Below are positions 29,322 through 37,358 of a DNA stretch of 64,000 nt, one piece after another. The stretch comes from Sphingobium sufflavum (GTDB lineage Bacteria; Pseudomonadota; Alphaproteobacteria; Sphingomonadales; Sphingomonadaceae), in the NCBI RefSeq assembly GCF_021403115.1, contig NZ_JAJSSH010000011.1, positions 79,582 through 143,581 on the forward strand, given 5' to 3'. The position numbers and the translations under genes are program-made. The notes under the pieces were generated by a model. It was not told the origin of the DNA and ran no database searches. It was given only the letters and a program-made list of their open reading frames with translations. Every line of letters begins with the position of its first letter. Position 1 is the first letter of the stretch.

Positions 29322-31990
29322 AGGATGTCCTCACGCGGCAAGTCGGAAAGGATGAGCGATTGGGGTATGGTGATGGTGAAGCAGGCGCCGACCGGCTCCC
29401 CCCTGTTGGCGGCGGAGACGGTCAGGCCCATCGCCTCCGCAAACCCCTTGACGATGGCGAGGCCGAGGCCGGTTCCATGCTTCGCCCTGTCCGATCCCTC
29501 CAGACGGGTGAAGGTGTCGAAGACGCGCATCTCCGATCCCGCCGGGATGCCCGGCCCCTCGTCCAGCACCGACAGCAGGATGGCGTCCGGCGTGCGCCGG
29601 CCCCGGACGATGACGGGCGTGCCCGGATCGGCATAGCGCCCCGCATTGTCGAGCAGGTTGATGAGGCAGTGATGCAGCAGGGTGGGATCGACGCGGACCA
29701 GCGGTATGTCCGGCGATATGTCGACCTTTACCTCATGCCCGGCCAGCGACTGCCGCGTGTCATGCGCCGCCCCCGCGACCGCATCGAACAGGTCGGTCGG
29801 CTCGACCAGGAGCGGCAGCGCCCCGGCATCCACCCGCGCCATGTCGAGGAGGTTGGCGACGAAGCGGTTGAGGCGTTGCGCCTCCACCTCCACCGTGTCG
29901 AGCAGTTCGGACGGCTGATCGCGCTTCAGTTCATGAATGGCGGAGAGGATCGTGGTGAGCGGCGTGCGCAGGTCATGGCTGACCGACGAGAGCAGCGCGG
30001 AACGCAGCCGGTCCCGCTCATGCACCTGCCGCGCGTCCAGCATCTCCTCCTCCAGCGCCATGCGGTCGAAGGCAATGGACGCCTGATCGAGCAGGCTCAT
30101 CAGCAGGGGTATCTGGTCCGAACGCAGGGGCAGGCCCGCATCCTCCCGCGCCAGCCCCAGAACGCCCAGCACTCCGCGCGTGGTGCGCAGCGGATGGAAC
30201 AGCCAGTCGGAGGCGGTGAGCGTGGAGGAGCCGCGCCCGGCGGGCTGTTCATAATCCATGGCCCATTGTGCGGCCGCCTTCTCGATATGCTCCAGCCTGT
30301 CCTCCGGCGGCACGGCGGCGCGCAGTTGCGGCCCGTCGCGGGAGGGCAGGAGCAGGACGGTGCGGACGGACAGCAGGCGCGACACCTCCGCACAGATGGC
30401 CTGCATCAGCTCCTCCTGACTGGCCGATGCGGTGAGCTGGCGCGAGAAGCCCGCGAGCGCCGCATTCTGGCGCGCGCTGGACTGGGCGAGATCGGCCTGC
30501 GCGCGGACCCGCGCCGCGAATTGGCTGGTCACGACCGCCACCCCCAGCAGGATGAGGACGCTGATGACATTTTCGGGATTGGCGACGGTCAGCGTGCCCG
30601 TCGGTGGCAGAAAGAAGAAATTATAGGCGAGGCTGGACAACAGCCCGGAAAACAGGCCCGCCCGCATACCGAACGTGGCCGCCGCGAACATCACCGGGAT
30701 GAGGTAGAGCAGCGCGATATTGCCCAAGTCGATCGTCTCGACCAGCAACCGCCCCAGCGCGGTCATGACCAGGATCATCAACGCCGACCAGACATAGTCG
30801 ATCGGCCTGCCCCAGTTCTGGCCGAGCGCCCTGCCCACCCGCTTCGGCCTGCGCGCGACATCCTCACCGGGCAGGACATGGACGGCCACGTCACCGATTT
30901 CCCGGACAAGCTGATCGACCACCGATCCATGGCGCAGTTCGAACCACCAGGATCGGGCCGACTTGCCGATCACGATCTGCGTCGCCCGCACGTCCGCGAC
31001 ATAATGGCGCAGTCCCTCCACGACGGAGGGGGCGGGAATGGTGGCGGTCATCGCGCCGAGCCGGGAGGCCAGCGCCATGGTGTCGGCCAGTTGCTCCCGC
31101 TCTTCATGCGTAAAGGCGAGGCTTCGCTGGGTTTCGATATGGACGGCGGACCATGGCGCCTTCAGCGCATCGGCCAGGCGCTTGGCGGCGCGGACCAGCC
31201 CCTGCGCGCCCGGCACCTCGCTGATCGCGACGAGGATGCGCTCGCCCGCCGCGAAACTGCCCGCCAGCGCATGGGCGCGCACATAATCGAGCATCTGCGC
31301 GTCCACCGCCTGCGCGGCGCGGCGCAGCGCCATCTCCCGCAGGGCGGTGAGGTTCGATTTGGAGAAGAAATGGCCCAGCGCGCGGGTCGCCTCCTGCGGG
31401 ATATAGACCTTGCCGTCCTTCAGCCGCTCGATCAGTTCGTCGGGCGGAATATCGACGACCTCTATGTCCGCCATTTCCAATATGGAATCGGGCACCGTCT
31501 CCCGCACGCGGATGCGCGTGAAGGAGGCGACGACATCGTTCAGGCTCTCCAAATGCTGGATATTGACGGTCGAATAGACGTTGATGCCGGCGTCGAGCAG
31601 CTCCTCCACATCCTGATAGCGTTTGGGGTGGCGGCTGCCCGCCGCATTGGTGTGGGCCAGTTCATCGACCAGCGCCAGTTGCGGCCGACGCTCCAATATG
31701 GCGTCAATGTCCATCTCGCCCAGCCGGTGGCCCGCATGGTCCACGGTGCGCCGGGCGATAACCTCATGCCCGACCAGCAGCGCCTCTGTCTCCTTGCGGC
31801 CATGCGCCTAGACCACGCCGACCACCACATCGACCCCGGCCCTGAGCCGCTGCATCCCGTCGGTCAGCATCTCATAGGTCTTGCCGACTCCCGGCGCAGC
31901 GCCGAGGAATATCTTGAGACGGCCACGGCCTTCCTGCGCCGCTTCGCGCAGGAAGGCCTCCGGGTCTCGACGGGTAGGATCGCTCATCAA
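29318..31990 (-). pseudogene. kdpD: kdpD sensor kinase with an in-frame amber stop
   Basis: The frame encodes a full KdpD (about 890 codons): P-loop GAAPGVGKTYEM and VDELAHTN, the Usp-like region, four membrane helices (VWSALMILVMTALGRLL onward), a GAF-like region, and a histidine kinase core with SVSHDLRTPLTTILSAIHEL, then NLLDNAGRYA and GTGLGLAIVKGFAEAMG. At 31808-31810 a TAG interrupts it after about 60 codons (DVVVGVV stop AHGRKETEALL). Relatives have Glu at this point (VVGxVExHGR), so one G-to-T change (GAG to TAG) explains it. Restart at an internal GTG would lose the P-loop. Confidence 0.88.
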
Positions 31991-32574
31991 GGCTTGGTAG
32001 CGCCGATCCGGTCGAGGCGTCGATTGATTTCCAGCACATTGACGCGCGGCTCCCCCAACACTCCCAGCAGAGGCCGCTCTATGGACTGTTCGACCAGCCC
32101 GCGCACCATGGCGCCGGGGATGCGCCGCGCGGCCGCGACACGCTCCACCTGATAAAAAGCCGCCTCAGGCGTGATGGGGGGATCGAGACCTGAGGCGGAG
32201 GCCGTCACCAGATCGGACGGAACGGGGGAATCTGGTGCCGTTTTCTGTAATGTTCTGACGTCGCCCCCCACCCGGTCGGCCAGCGCCTGCGACGTGGGGC
32301 CGAGGTTGGAGCCCGACGAGGCGAGGCCGTCATAGCCCTTGCCCGCTGCGGAAGGGCGCGGATGGAAATAGCGGTCGGCGGTGAACGCCTGTCCGATCAG
32401 CCGCGATCCGACGATCCGTCCGTCCTGCACGATCAGGCTGCCATTGGCTTGCGACGGAAACAGGATCTGGCCGATACCGGTCAGGGCAAGCGGATAGGCC
32501 AGCCCCAGCAGAATGGCGAAGAGGATCGTCATGACCAGAGCGGGCCGGAACGATGTGACTATATCCTTGTACAT
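31987..32574 (-). CDS. kdpC: KdpC subunit of the K+-transporting ATPase
   Basis: 195 aa. One N-terminal membrane helix ([20 protein letters not shown]), then [28 protein letters not shown] and [11 protein letters not shown], the KdpC signatures, and [11 protein letters not shown] at the end. ATG 32574 follows a GGGGAA-type ribosome site; the open frame continuing to 32718 is a shadow of kdpB. Its stop overlaps the kdpD start (ATGA). It looks intact, but it is useless without KdpA and full KdpB unless these lie elsewhere. Confidence 0.92.
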   Translation of the reverse strand: MYKDIVTSFRPALVMTILFAILLGLAYPLALTGIGQILFPSQANGSLIVQDGRIVGSRLIGQAFTADRYFHPRPSAAGKGYDGLASSGSNLGPTSQALADRVGGDVRTLQKTAPDSPVPSDLVTASASGLDPPITPEAAFYQVERVAAARRIPGAMVRGLVEQSIERPLLGVLGEPRVNVLEINRRLDRIGATKP

Positions 32575-32599
32575 GTTCAATTCCCCAGAGTTCCATTCT

Positions 32600-34018
32600 T
32601 CAGACGAGGCCCAGGCCGCCCACGGCCAGGTCGATGAGCTTGATGCCGACGAACGGCGCGATGAGGCCGCCCAGCCCATAGATGGCGAGGTTGCGGGCCA
32701 GCAGCGGACCGGCGCCAATGGGGCGATAGGTCACGCCCCGCAGCGCCAGCGGCACCAGCAGCGGGATGATGAGCGCGTTGAAGATGATCGCCGACAGGAT
32801 CGCGCTCTGCGGCGTGGCGAGGCCCATGACGTTGAGCACGCCCAGCCCCGGATAGAGCACCACGAACATGGCGGGGATGATCGCGAAATATTTCGCCACG
32901 TCGTTCGCCACGGAGAAGGTGGTGAGCGCGCCCCGCGTCATCAGCAACTGTTTGCCCAGCCCGACGACCTCGATCAGCTTGGTCGGATCGCTGTCGAGAT
33001 CGACCATGTTGCCCGCTTCCCGCGCGGCCTGCGTGCCGGTGTTCATCGCCACGCCCACGTCGGCCTGCGCCAGCGCGGGCGCGTCGTTGGTGCCGTCGCC
33101 GCACATGGCGACCAGCCGGCCGCCCTCCTGTTCCTTGCGGATCAGGGCCAGCTTGTCCTCCGGCGTGGCCTGCGCGAGGAAATCGTCCACGCCCGCCTCC
33201 GCCGCGATGGAGGCGGCGGTCAGCGGATTGTCGCCGGTAATCATCACCGTGCGGATGCCCATCTGGCGCAGTTCACCGAACCGTTCACGGATACCCGCCT
33301 TCACAATATCCTTGAGGAAGATCGCGCCCAGCAGTTCACCGTCCTGCGCCACGGCCAGTGGCGTGCCGCCCGCGCGGGCAATTTCGTCAGTGATGCGGCG
33401 CAGATCGTCTGCCGTCCCGGTGCCGCCCACGCCAGGCAACGCCTTCAGGATGGAGTCCACCGCCCCCTTTCGGATGGTCGATCCGTCGATGGTCACGCCG
33501 GACACGCGGGTCTGCGCAGTGAAGGCGATGATCTCCGCATCCGCTGGCAGCGCCTGCACGGTCTGGCCGAATTTCTCGCGCGCCAGCAGGACGATGGAGC
33601 GGCCCTCCGGCGTTTCGTCGGCGAGGCTGGCGAGCAGCGCGGCCTCCGCCAGCCGGGCGGGGGTCGCGCCGCCCACGGGGCGAAACTCGGTCGCCTGCCG
33701 GTCCCCCACGGTGATGGTGCCGGTCTTGTCCAGGAGCAGCACATCGATGTCGCCCGCCGCCTCCACCGCGCGGCCCGACTTGGCCAGCACGTTGAAGCGC
33801 ACCAGCCGGTCCATGCCCGCAATGCCGATGGCGGACAGCAGCGCCGCGATGGTGGTGGGGATGAGCGTGATGAGGAGCGCGGCGAGGATCGACACCGGGA
33901 TCGAGCCGCCCGCATAGCTGGCGAAGCTGGGGATGGTGGCGACCGCGATCAGGAAGATGATGGTCAGGCCGACGAGAAGCAGGGTGAGCGCGATCTCGTT
34001 GGGCGTCTTCTGCCGCAT
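32600..34018 (-). pseudogene. kdpB: kdpB, 5'-truncated (N-terminal third missing)
   Basis: The remaining 472 codons run from [20 protein letters not shown] to the normal C-terminus. They include the phosphorylation motif [39 protein letters not shown] and [18 protein letters not shown] complete KdpB has about 200 further residues before [10 protein letters not shown] (first membrane helices and actuator domain); none are present. Upstream, the DNA switches to the start of an unrelated exported protein. ATG 34018 is at the junction itself and is probably accidental. kdpA and kdpF are not in the window. Confidence 0.9.
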
Positions 34019-34118
34019 TGGTGACGTCTTCCGCCGCCAAGGCCGCGGAGGTCTGGACAATGATCGCAAGAGCCGATGCCGTTGCCAGCACCTGTGCGGA
34101 CCCAATTGTGTTTTTCAT
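34019..34118 (-). pseudogene. Signal-peptide fragment of a lost exported protein, joined to kdpB
   Basis: An ATG at 34118 begins [20 protein letters not shown], a clear Sec signal peptide with cleavage near AALAAED. After about 34 codons (AEDVTN) the frame enters kdpB out of register and becomes nonsense. An AAGGGGGAA-type ribosome region precedes it (minus strand). The mature protein is gone, so its identity is unknown; a metal-related outer-membrane or periplasmic protein would fit the neighbours. Confidence 0.65.
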
Positions 34119-34165
34119 GAAATTCCCCCTGATATCCGGTCGCAATAAACACGATTGCGGAATGA

Positions 34166-34186
34166 TACAACATATCATTTGTTGTA
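34166..34186. promoter_or_regulatory. AT-rich inverted repeat upstream of the signal-peptide fragment
   Basis: TACAAC-N9-GTTGTA, with a second nested repeat ATGATA-N5-TATCAT at 34162-34178. It lies 48 nt upstream of the orphan signal-peptide start, between it and the PepSY gene. The symmetry and AT content suggest the operator of a metal-responsive regulator, but no known box is matched with certainty. Confidence 0.5.
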
Positions 34187-34246
34187 ATATGTGGCTGTCG
34201 GCGTGGTCGCACTTAACGCCTTTGCTTGCCTGCGGTCCTGCGCAGC

Positions 34247-34846
34247 CTATCGAGCACATTTGCTGCGCCAACGAACAAGACCAGTTATGAAGAGAATTGC
34301 TGGCACCAGCCCCAAGAAGGCAACTAAGCTACGCCCGATCAATCCGAATGCCTCTCCGCCATGCAGCGGATAGAGCCAGAGCACGATGCGATCACTGACA
34401 GAGCCTTGCGGCGCGTTATGGATCGCCAGCACGCGGCCATTATATTGATCGATCCAGACGCTGCTTTTGGGAAAGCGCCTGCTCGGTTCGCCAGTTTGCC
34501 AGAAGCGGACGACATAAGCGTCTTCGCCTTTTGACGGCACCTTGACCCATCGCAGATTGCCATCGGGCACCACTGCGCCCGCGATTGCCAGGACGCGATC
34601 GACATTCAATCGCCGTCCGCCGTCTGTCGATCCGGAGACGGGATCAGGCATGCGGGATAACGGCGAGGCCATCGCCAGTAACGGCCTCACCTGCTTGGGC
34701 AAACTCATGGCAACCGCTGTTAATGCGCTCAGGACCAGGAGGATCAGGCTCGCAAGCCCGATGAGGCGATGCGTGTCGTAGATCTTGCGCTGCCCTGTCC
34801 CTTGAAAGCGGAAAGCGAGGCGGCTGATGACCTCGATCCGGCCCAT
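34247..34846 (-). CDS. PepSY-type membrane protein, possibly only the C-terminal half
   Basis: 199 aa with an N-terminal helix (HRLIGLASLILLVLSALTAV), an extracytoplasmic stretch (VKVPSKGEDAYVVRFWQTGE, SSVWIDQYNGRVLAIHNAPQ) and a C-terminal YPLHGGEAFGLIGRSL plus helix LGLVPAILFITGLVRWRS. This is the pattern of the C-terminal half of PepSY-TM (PiuB-like) proteins, which help iron or siderophore uptake and usually exceed 350 aa. It has its own ribosome site (AGGGAG), so it could be a genuine short form. It follows a cobalamin riboswitch and a 21-codon reading frame on the same strand. Confidence 0.7.
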   Translation of the reverse strand: MGRIEVISRLAFRFQGTGQRKIYDTHRLIGLASLILLVLSALTAVAMSLPKQVRPLLAMASPLSRMPDPVSGSTDGGRRLNVDRVLAIAGAVVPDGNLRWVKVPSKGEDAYVVRFWQTGEPSRRFPKSSVWIDQYNGRVLAIHNAPQGSVSDRIVLWLYPLHGGEAFGLIGRSLVAFLGLVPAILFITGLVRWRSKCAR

Positions 34847-34858
34847 CTGCTGATCTCC

Positions 34859-34924
34859 CTATGGAGTCCAGAAGGAGGCTTCTATCGCCCCCTCGGTCCG
34901 GGTGATATTTTCCATGCGGGACAT
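34859..34924 (-). CDS. 21-codon reading frame with a strong ribosome site, upstream of the PepSY gene
   Basis: ATG 34924 (MSRMENITRTEG...) is preceded by AAAGGAGG at ideal spacing, one of the strongest ribosome sites in the window. It ends with TAG 12 nt before the PepSY start and in the same frame. It could be a leader peptide, a small protein, or the first part of a longer PepSY protein cut by a stop codon. It is the first reading frame after the riboswitch. Confidence 0.4.
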   Translation of the reverse strand: MSRMENITRTEGAIEASFWTP

Positions 34925-35115
34925 CACCTGCCTCCTTTCGGAGTCCTAAAAGAGGCTCCTCATTGGATTGGCCGTCGCAAATTGGCCCTGCATCAACAAG
35001 GCGGGGGAGACCGGACGATTACGAGCGCGGAGCCGCCATCAAGTTACGAACGGTGAGGAACAGCCCGGGTAACCTGCCCGAAACTGTTACAGCGAAGGGA
35101 TCCGGGCGCAGACAA

Positions 35116-35152
35116 GCGACCGGTGGTCGCCCACCGCTGCGGTTCCCACCGC
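35116..35152 (-). promoter_or_regulatory. Two hairpins downstream of the cobalamin riboswitch (possible expression platform)
   Basis: Read on the minus strand, GCGGT-GGGA-ACCGC (35139-35152) is followed by GCGACC-ACC-GGTCGC (35116-35130). They sit about 65-100 nt after the aptamer end and could act as terminator/anti-terminator. No clear U-tract is visible. Confidence 0.4.
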
Positions 35153-35214
35153 AATTCGCCGCTCAGACGGAGAACCGTGCCCTGACCATCCCCTGGACCA
35201 AAGCAAGAGCGACC

Positions 35215-35435
35215 ATATCGTCGGCAGGTCTCCTGGCTCACGGGTCACAGCTTGATGCACGGCCTTCCCAGGCCTCGCAGGATTTAGCGTCCGGCCCAGT
35301 GGCTGACGGTGGGAAACTCTGTTCCGCCGTCCATATGCATCGCGCTCGCCGCTTACAGTTGCAGGGACAGCCCTGGCTTGAGGTGGAGAACCACCCCACC
35401 ATGTTCCCTATTAAGCCTCTCTCGAGGCACCGACG
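35215..35435 (-). promoter_or_regulatory. Cobalamin (AdoCbl) riboswitch aptamer
   Basis: On the minus strand the canonical blocks appear in order: AATAGGGAACATGGTG, CTGTCCCTGCAACTGTAAGC, GCCACTGG, TGGGAAGG, and the 3' closing GTGAGCCAGGAGACCTGCCG followed by ACGA. It would act on transcription towards 34925, that is the small frame and PepSY gene. The 650 nt between the PepSY-side frame (34924) and the DUF2946-like gene (35578) hold only this element and the hairpins; no other gene is seen. Confidence 0.92.
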
Positions 35436-35577
35436 CGATCATCAGCACCGGATTTGTCCCCGGCACTGGCAATGCGGATATGCGAATCATTCTCGATCCG
35501 CAAGATGCGTGCGAAAAATGCCATAGGACATTCTGTCACATGACTTTCGGATCGAACGACGATAAGGGCGCATTTCG

Positions 35578-35991
35578 ATGTCGGTCTTCCGCGCCCTGAT
35601 CCGCGATCATCGCAGTCTCGCTCTTATTGTGGCGATGCTGGCGCTGTGCGTGAAATTCGTGGTGCCGCAGGGCTATATGTTTGCGCCCACGATGACGAAG
35701 TTTCTGACCGTGCAGCTTTGCTTCGACGGAATCGAGCATCGGACGACAACCATCGCCATTCCGATCGACGCCAAGAAGAGCCAAGGCCACCATGACGACG
35801 GCGGCAAGCCTGATGGCAAGTGCGCCTTCACTGCACTTGGCATGGGCGCGCTTGGCGGAGCGGATGCGCCTCTGCTGGCAATCGCGCTGGCTTTCATCCT
35901 GGCGCTTGGCTTTGCTCCCATCCGTCCCGTGGTTCCGGACCGTTCCTCCTATCTTCGACCACCGCTGCGCGGTCCCCCGGCCCTTAACTGA
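35578..35991 (+). CDS. DUF2946-like membrane protein of a copper-handling cluster
   Basis: 137 aa with an N-terminal hydrophobic segment (SLALIVAMLALCVKFVVPQG), a Cys- and His-containing middle (LCFDGIEHRTTT, GHHDDGGKPDGKCAFT) and a C-terminal helix (APLLAIALAFILALGFAPI). This resembles DUF2946 proteins found beside copper chaperones and TonB receptors. AAGGG precedes the ATG. It is the first gene of the plus-strand run leading to PCu(A)C, SCO and two receptors. Confidence 0.72.
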   Translation: MSVFRALIRDHRSLALIVAMLALCVKFVVPQGYMFAPTMTKFLTVQLCFDGIEHRTTTIAIPIDAKKSQGHHDDGGKPDGKCAFTALGMGALGGADAPLLAIALAFILALGFAPIRPVVPDRSSYLRPPLRGPPALN

Positions 35992-36111
35992 CATTCTGAG
36001 CTGAATTGTCGGAAAAAGCCGGCGTGTGCATTGTGCATACTGCCCGGCGAGCCGGAGTTTTCCCATGTTCCCTATTCAACGGGCGGCCTTGCCGTCCGAA
36101 GGTGGCCGTCC

Positions 36112-36285
36112 GTGAGCCTCCTTCACCTGAGCCATGATCAGGCCTGCGCGTTGCGCCGGTTCCGCCGCCGCACATGGGCCGTTGTCATCCTGTGCGTGGT
36201 CGGCCGGATCGCCGTGTCCTTCATCCATCCCGATGGCGGCGGCACTTCGTCAGCGCCCTCTCCTTTTCAGGAAACTCGATCATGA
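36112..36285 (+). CDS. Possible small membrane protein
   Basis: A GTG-started frame of 57 aa with one hydrophobic stretch (TWAVVILCVVGRIAVSFI). It sits between the DUF2946-like and PCu(A)C genes, and its end overlaps the PCu(A)C start by 4 nt. The coupling-like overlap favours it; the weak start and lack of homologues I recognise count against it. Confidence 0.3.
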   Translation: MSLLHLSHDQACALRRFRRRTWAVVILCVVGRIAVSFIHPDGGGTSSAPSPFQETRS

Positions 36286-36749
36286 TCCGCACAATGATAC
36301 TCGGCGGCGCGCTGGCGCTTGCCTCTGCCGCGCCGCTCGCTGCCCATGATTATACCGTTGGCGCCATCGCCCTCGATCATCCCTGGGCGCGCGAGACGGC
36401 CCCCGGGCAGAAGGCGGGCGGCGGCTTCGTCTCTATCCACAATAGCGGTAAAACGTCCGACCGCCTGATTAGTGGGTCAACGCCTGTCGCGGCCGAAGTG
36501 CAGGTCCACAGCGTCAACATGGACGGCGGCATCATGCGTATGCGCCGCATGACGGATGGGCTGTCCATCGCACCGGGGGAAACCGTGGTCCTCAAGCCCG
36601 GCAGCTTCCATGTGATGTTCGTTGGCCTGAAACAGCCGCTAAAAGCTGGCACGACGATCCCCGTCACGCTGCGCTTTCAAAAGGCCGGCGCGATCAGGGT
36701 GCAGTTCGCAGTGCAGTCGCTCATCGGAGGTGACCATGGCTCGCACTGA
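36282..36749 (+). CDS. PCu(A)C family periplasmic copper chaperone
   Basis: 155 aa with a signal peptide (ILGGALALASAAPLAAHD). Copper-ligand pattern: VQVHSVNMDGGIMRMRRM, then SFHVMFVGLKQPL (the H-M...H-M set of PCu(A)C). HPWARETAPGQKAGGGF is the typical start of the domain. It carries Cu(I) in the periplasm to cytochrome oxidase, usually with SCO, which is encoded directly after it. ATG 36282 gives the correct signal peptide; the frame open from 36174 is rejected. Its end overlaps the SCO gene by 14 nt. Confidence 0.9.
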   Translation: MIRTMILGGALALASAAPLAAHDYTVGAIALDHPWARETAPGQKAGGGFVSIHNSGKTSDRLISGSTPVAAEVQVHSVNMDGGIMRMRRMTDGLSIAPGETVVLKPGSFHVMFVGLKQPLKAGTTIPVTLRFQKAGAIRVQFAVQSLIGGDHGSH

Positions 36750-37320
36750 TCGCCTCCGACTGCTGGTGCTGGCGGTCTTTGCCTCGCTGACGCCACTGGC
36801 TCTGTCCGCGTGCGGAACAGCACCGCAGAACAAGGCGGAAGGGCCCGGCTCAGCCCCCTTCACCCTCTCCGGAGCTAACGGCCGCCCCGTCAGCGACTAC
36901 ACTTTGAAGGGCAAGCCCTATGCGATCTTCTTCGGCTTCACACGCTGCCCGGACGTGTGCCCGACGACGCTCGCCCGCATGGCGCATCTGCGCAAGGCCA
37001 TGGGCGCCGATGGAGCAAAGTTCGCCATCGTCTTCGTCTCCGTCGATCCGGAACACGACAAGCCCGCCGATATCGGTCGCTATGTCGACCTGTTCGGAAC
37101 GCCCATTATCGGCGCTACCGGCTCCAAAGCCCAGATCGATGCCATCACGAAGAATTTCGGCGTCTTCTACCAGAAGGTGCCGCAGCCCGGCGGCGACTAC
37201 ACCATCGATCATAGCGCCATCGTTATCCTGATGGACCGCAAAGGCCATTTTGCCGGCACGCTCTCCGACAGCGAAGACGAGAAAGCCTCGCTCGCCAAAC
37301 TCAAGCCGCTCGTCGCCTGA
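36736..37320 (+). CDS. SCO1/SenC family copper metallochaperone
   Basis: 194 aa. Lipoprotein-like signal (LALSACGT lipobox), then the thioredoxin-like fold with the copper motif FTRCPDVCPTTL, SVDPEHDKPADIGRYVDLFG and the ligand His in YTIDHSAIVILMD. It matures the CuA site of cytochrome oxidase or acts as a periplasmic thiol/copper protein. ATG 36736 with CGGAGG just upstream is preferred to GTG 36730. Co-transcribed with PCu(A)C and the following receptor. Confidence 0.92.
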   Translation: MARTDRLRLLVLAVFASLTPLALSACGTAPQNKAEGPGSAPFTLSGANGRPVSDYTLKGKPYAIFFGFTRCPDVCPTTLARMAHLRKAMGADGAKFAIVFVSVDPEHDKPADIGRYVDLFGTPIIGATGSKAQIDAITKNFGVFYQKVPQPGGDYTIDHSAIVILMDRKGHFAGTLSDSEDEKASLAKLKPLVA

Positions 37321-37358
37321 CTGACGCGGCCTTCAAACAGATCAAAAAGGGGAAATCC

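Noticed and set aside
29360..32152. 930-codon open frame opposite kdpD and kdpC
   Set aside because: Composition is typical of antisense frames (many R, D, H, Q) and it spans two real genes on the other strand.
32513..34024. 503-codon plus-strand frame opposite kdpB
   Set aside because: It follows kdpB antisense; kdpB motifs such as DKTGT are on the minus strand.
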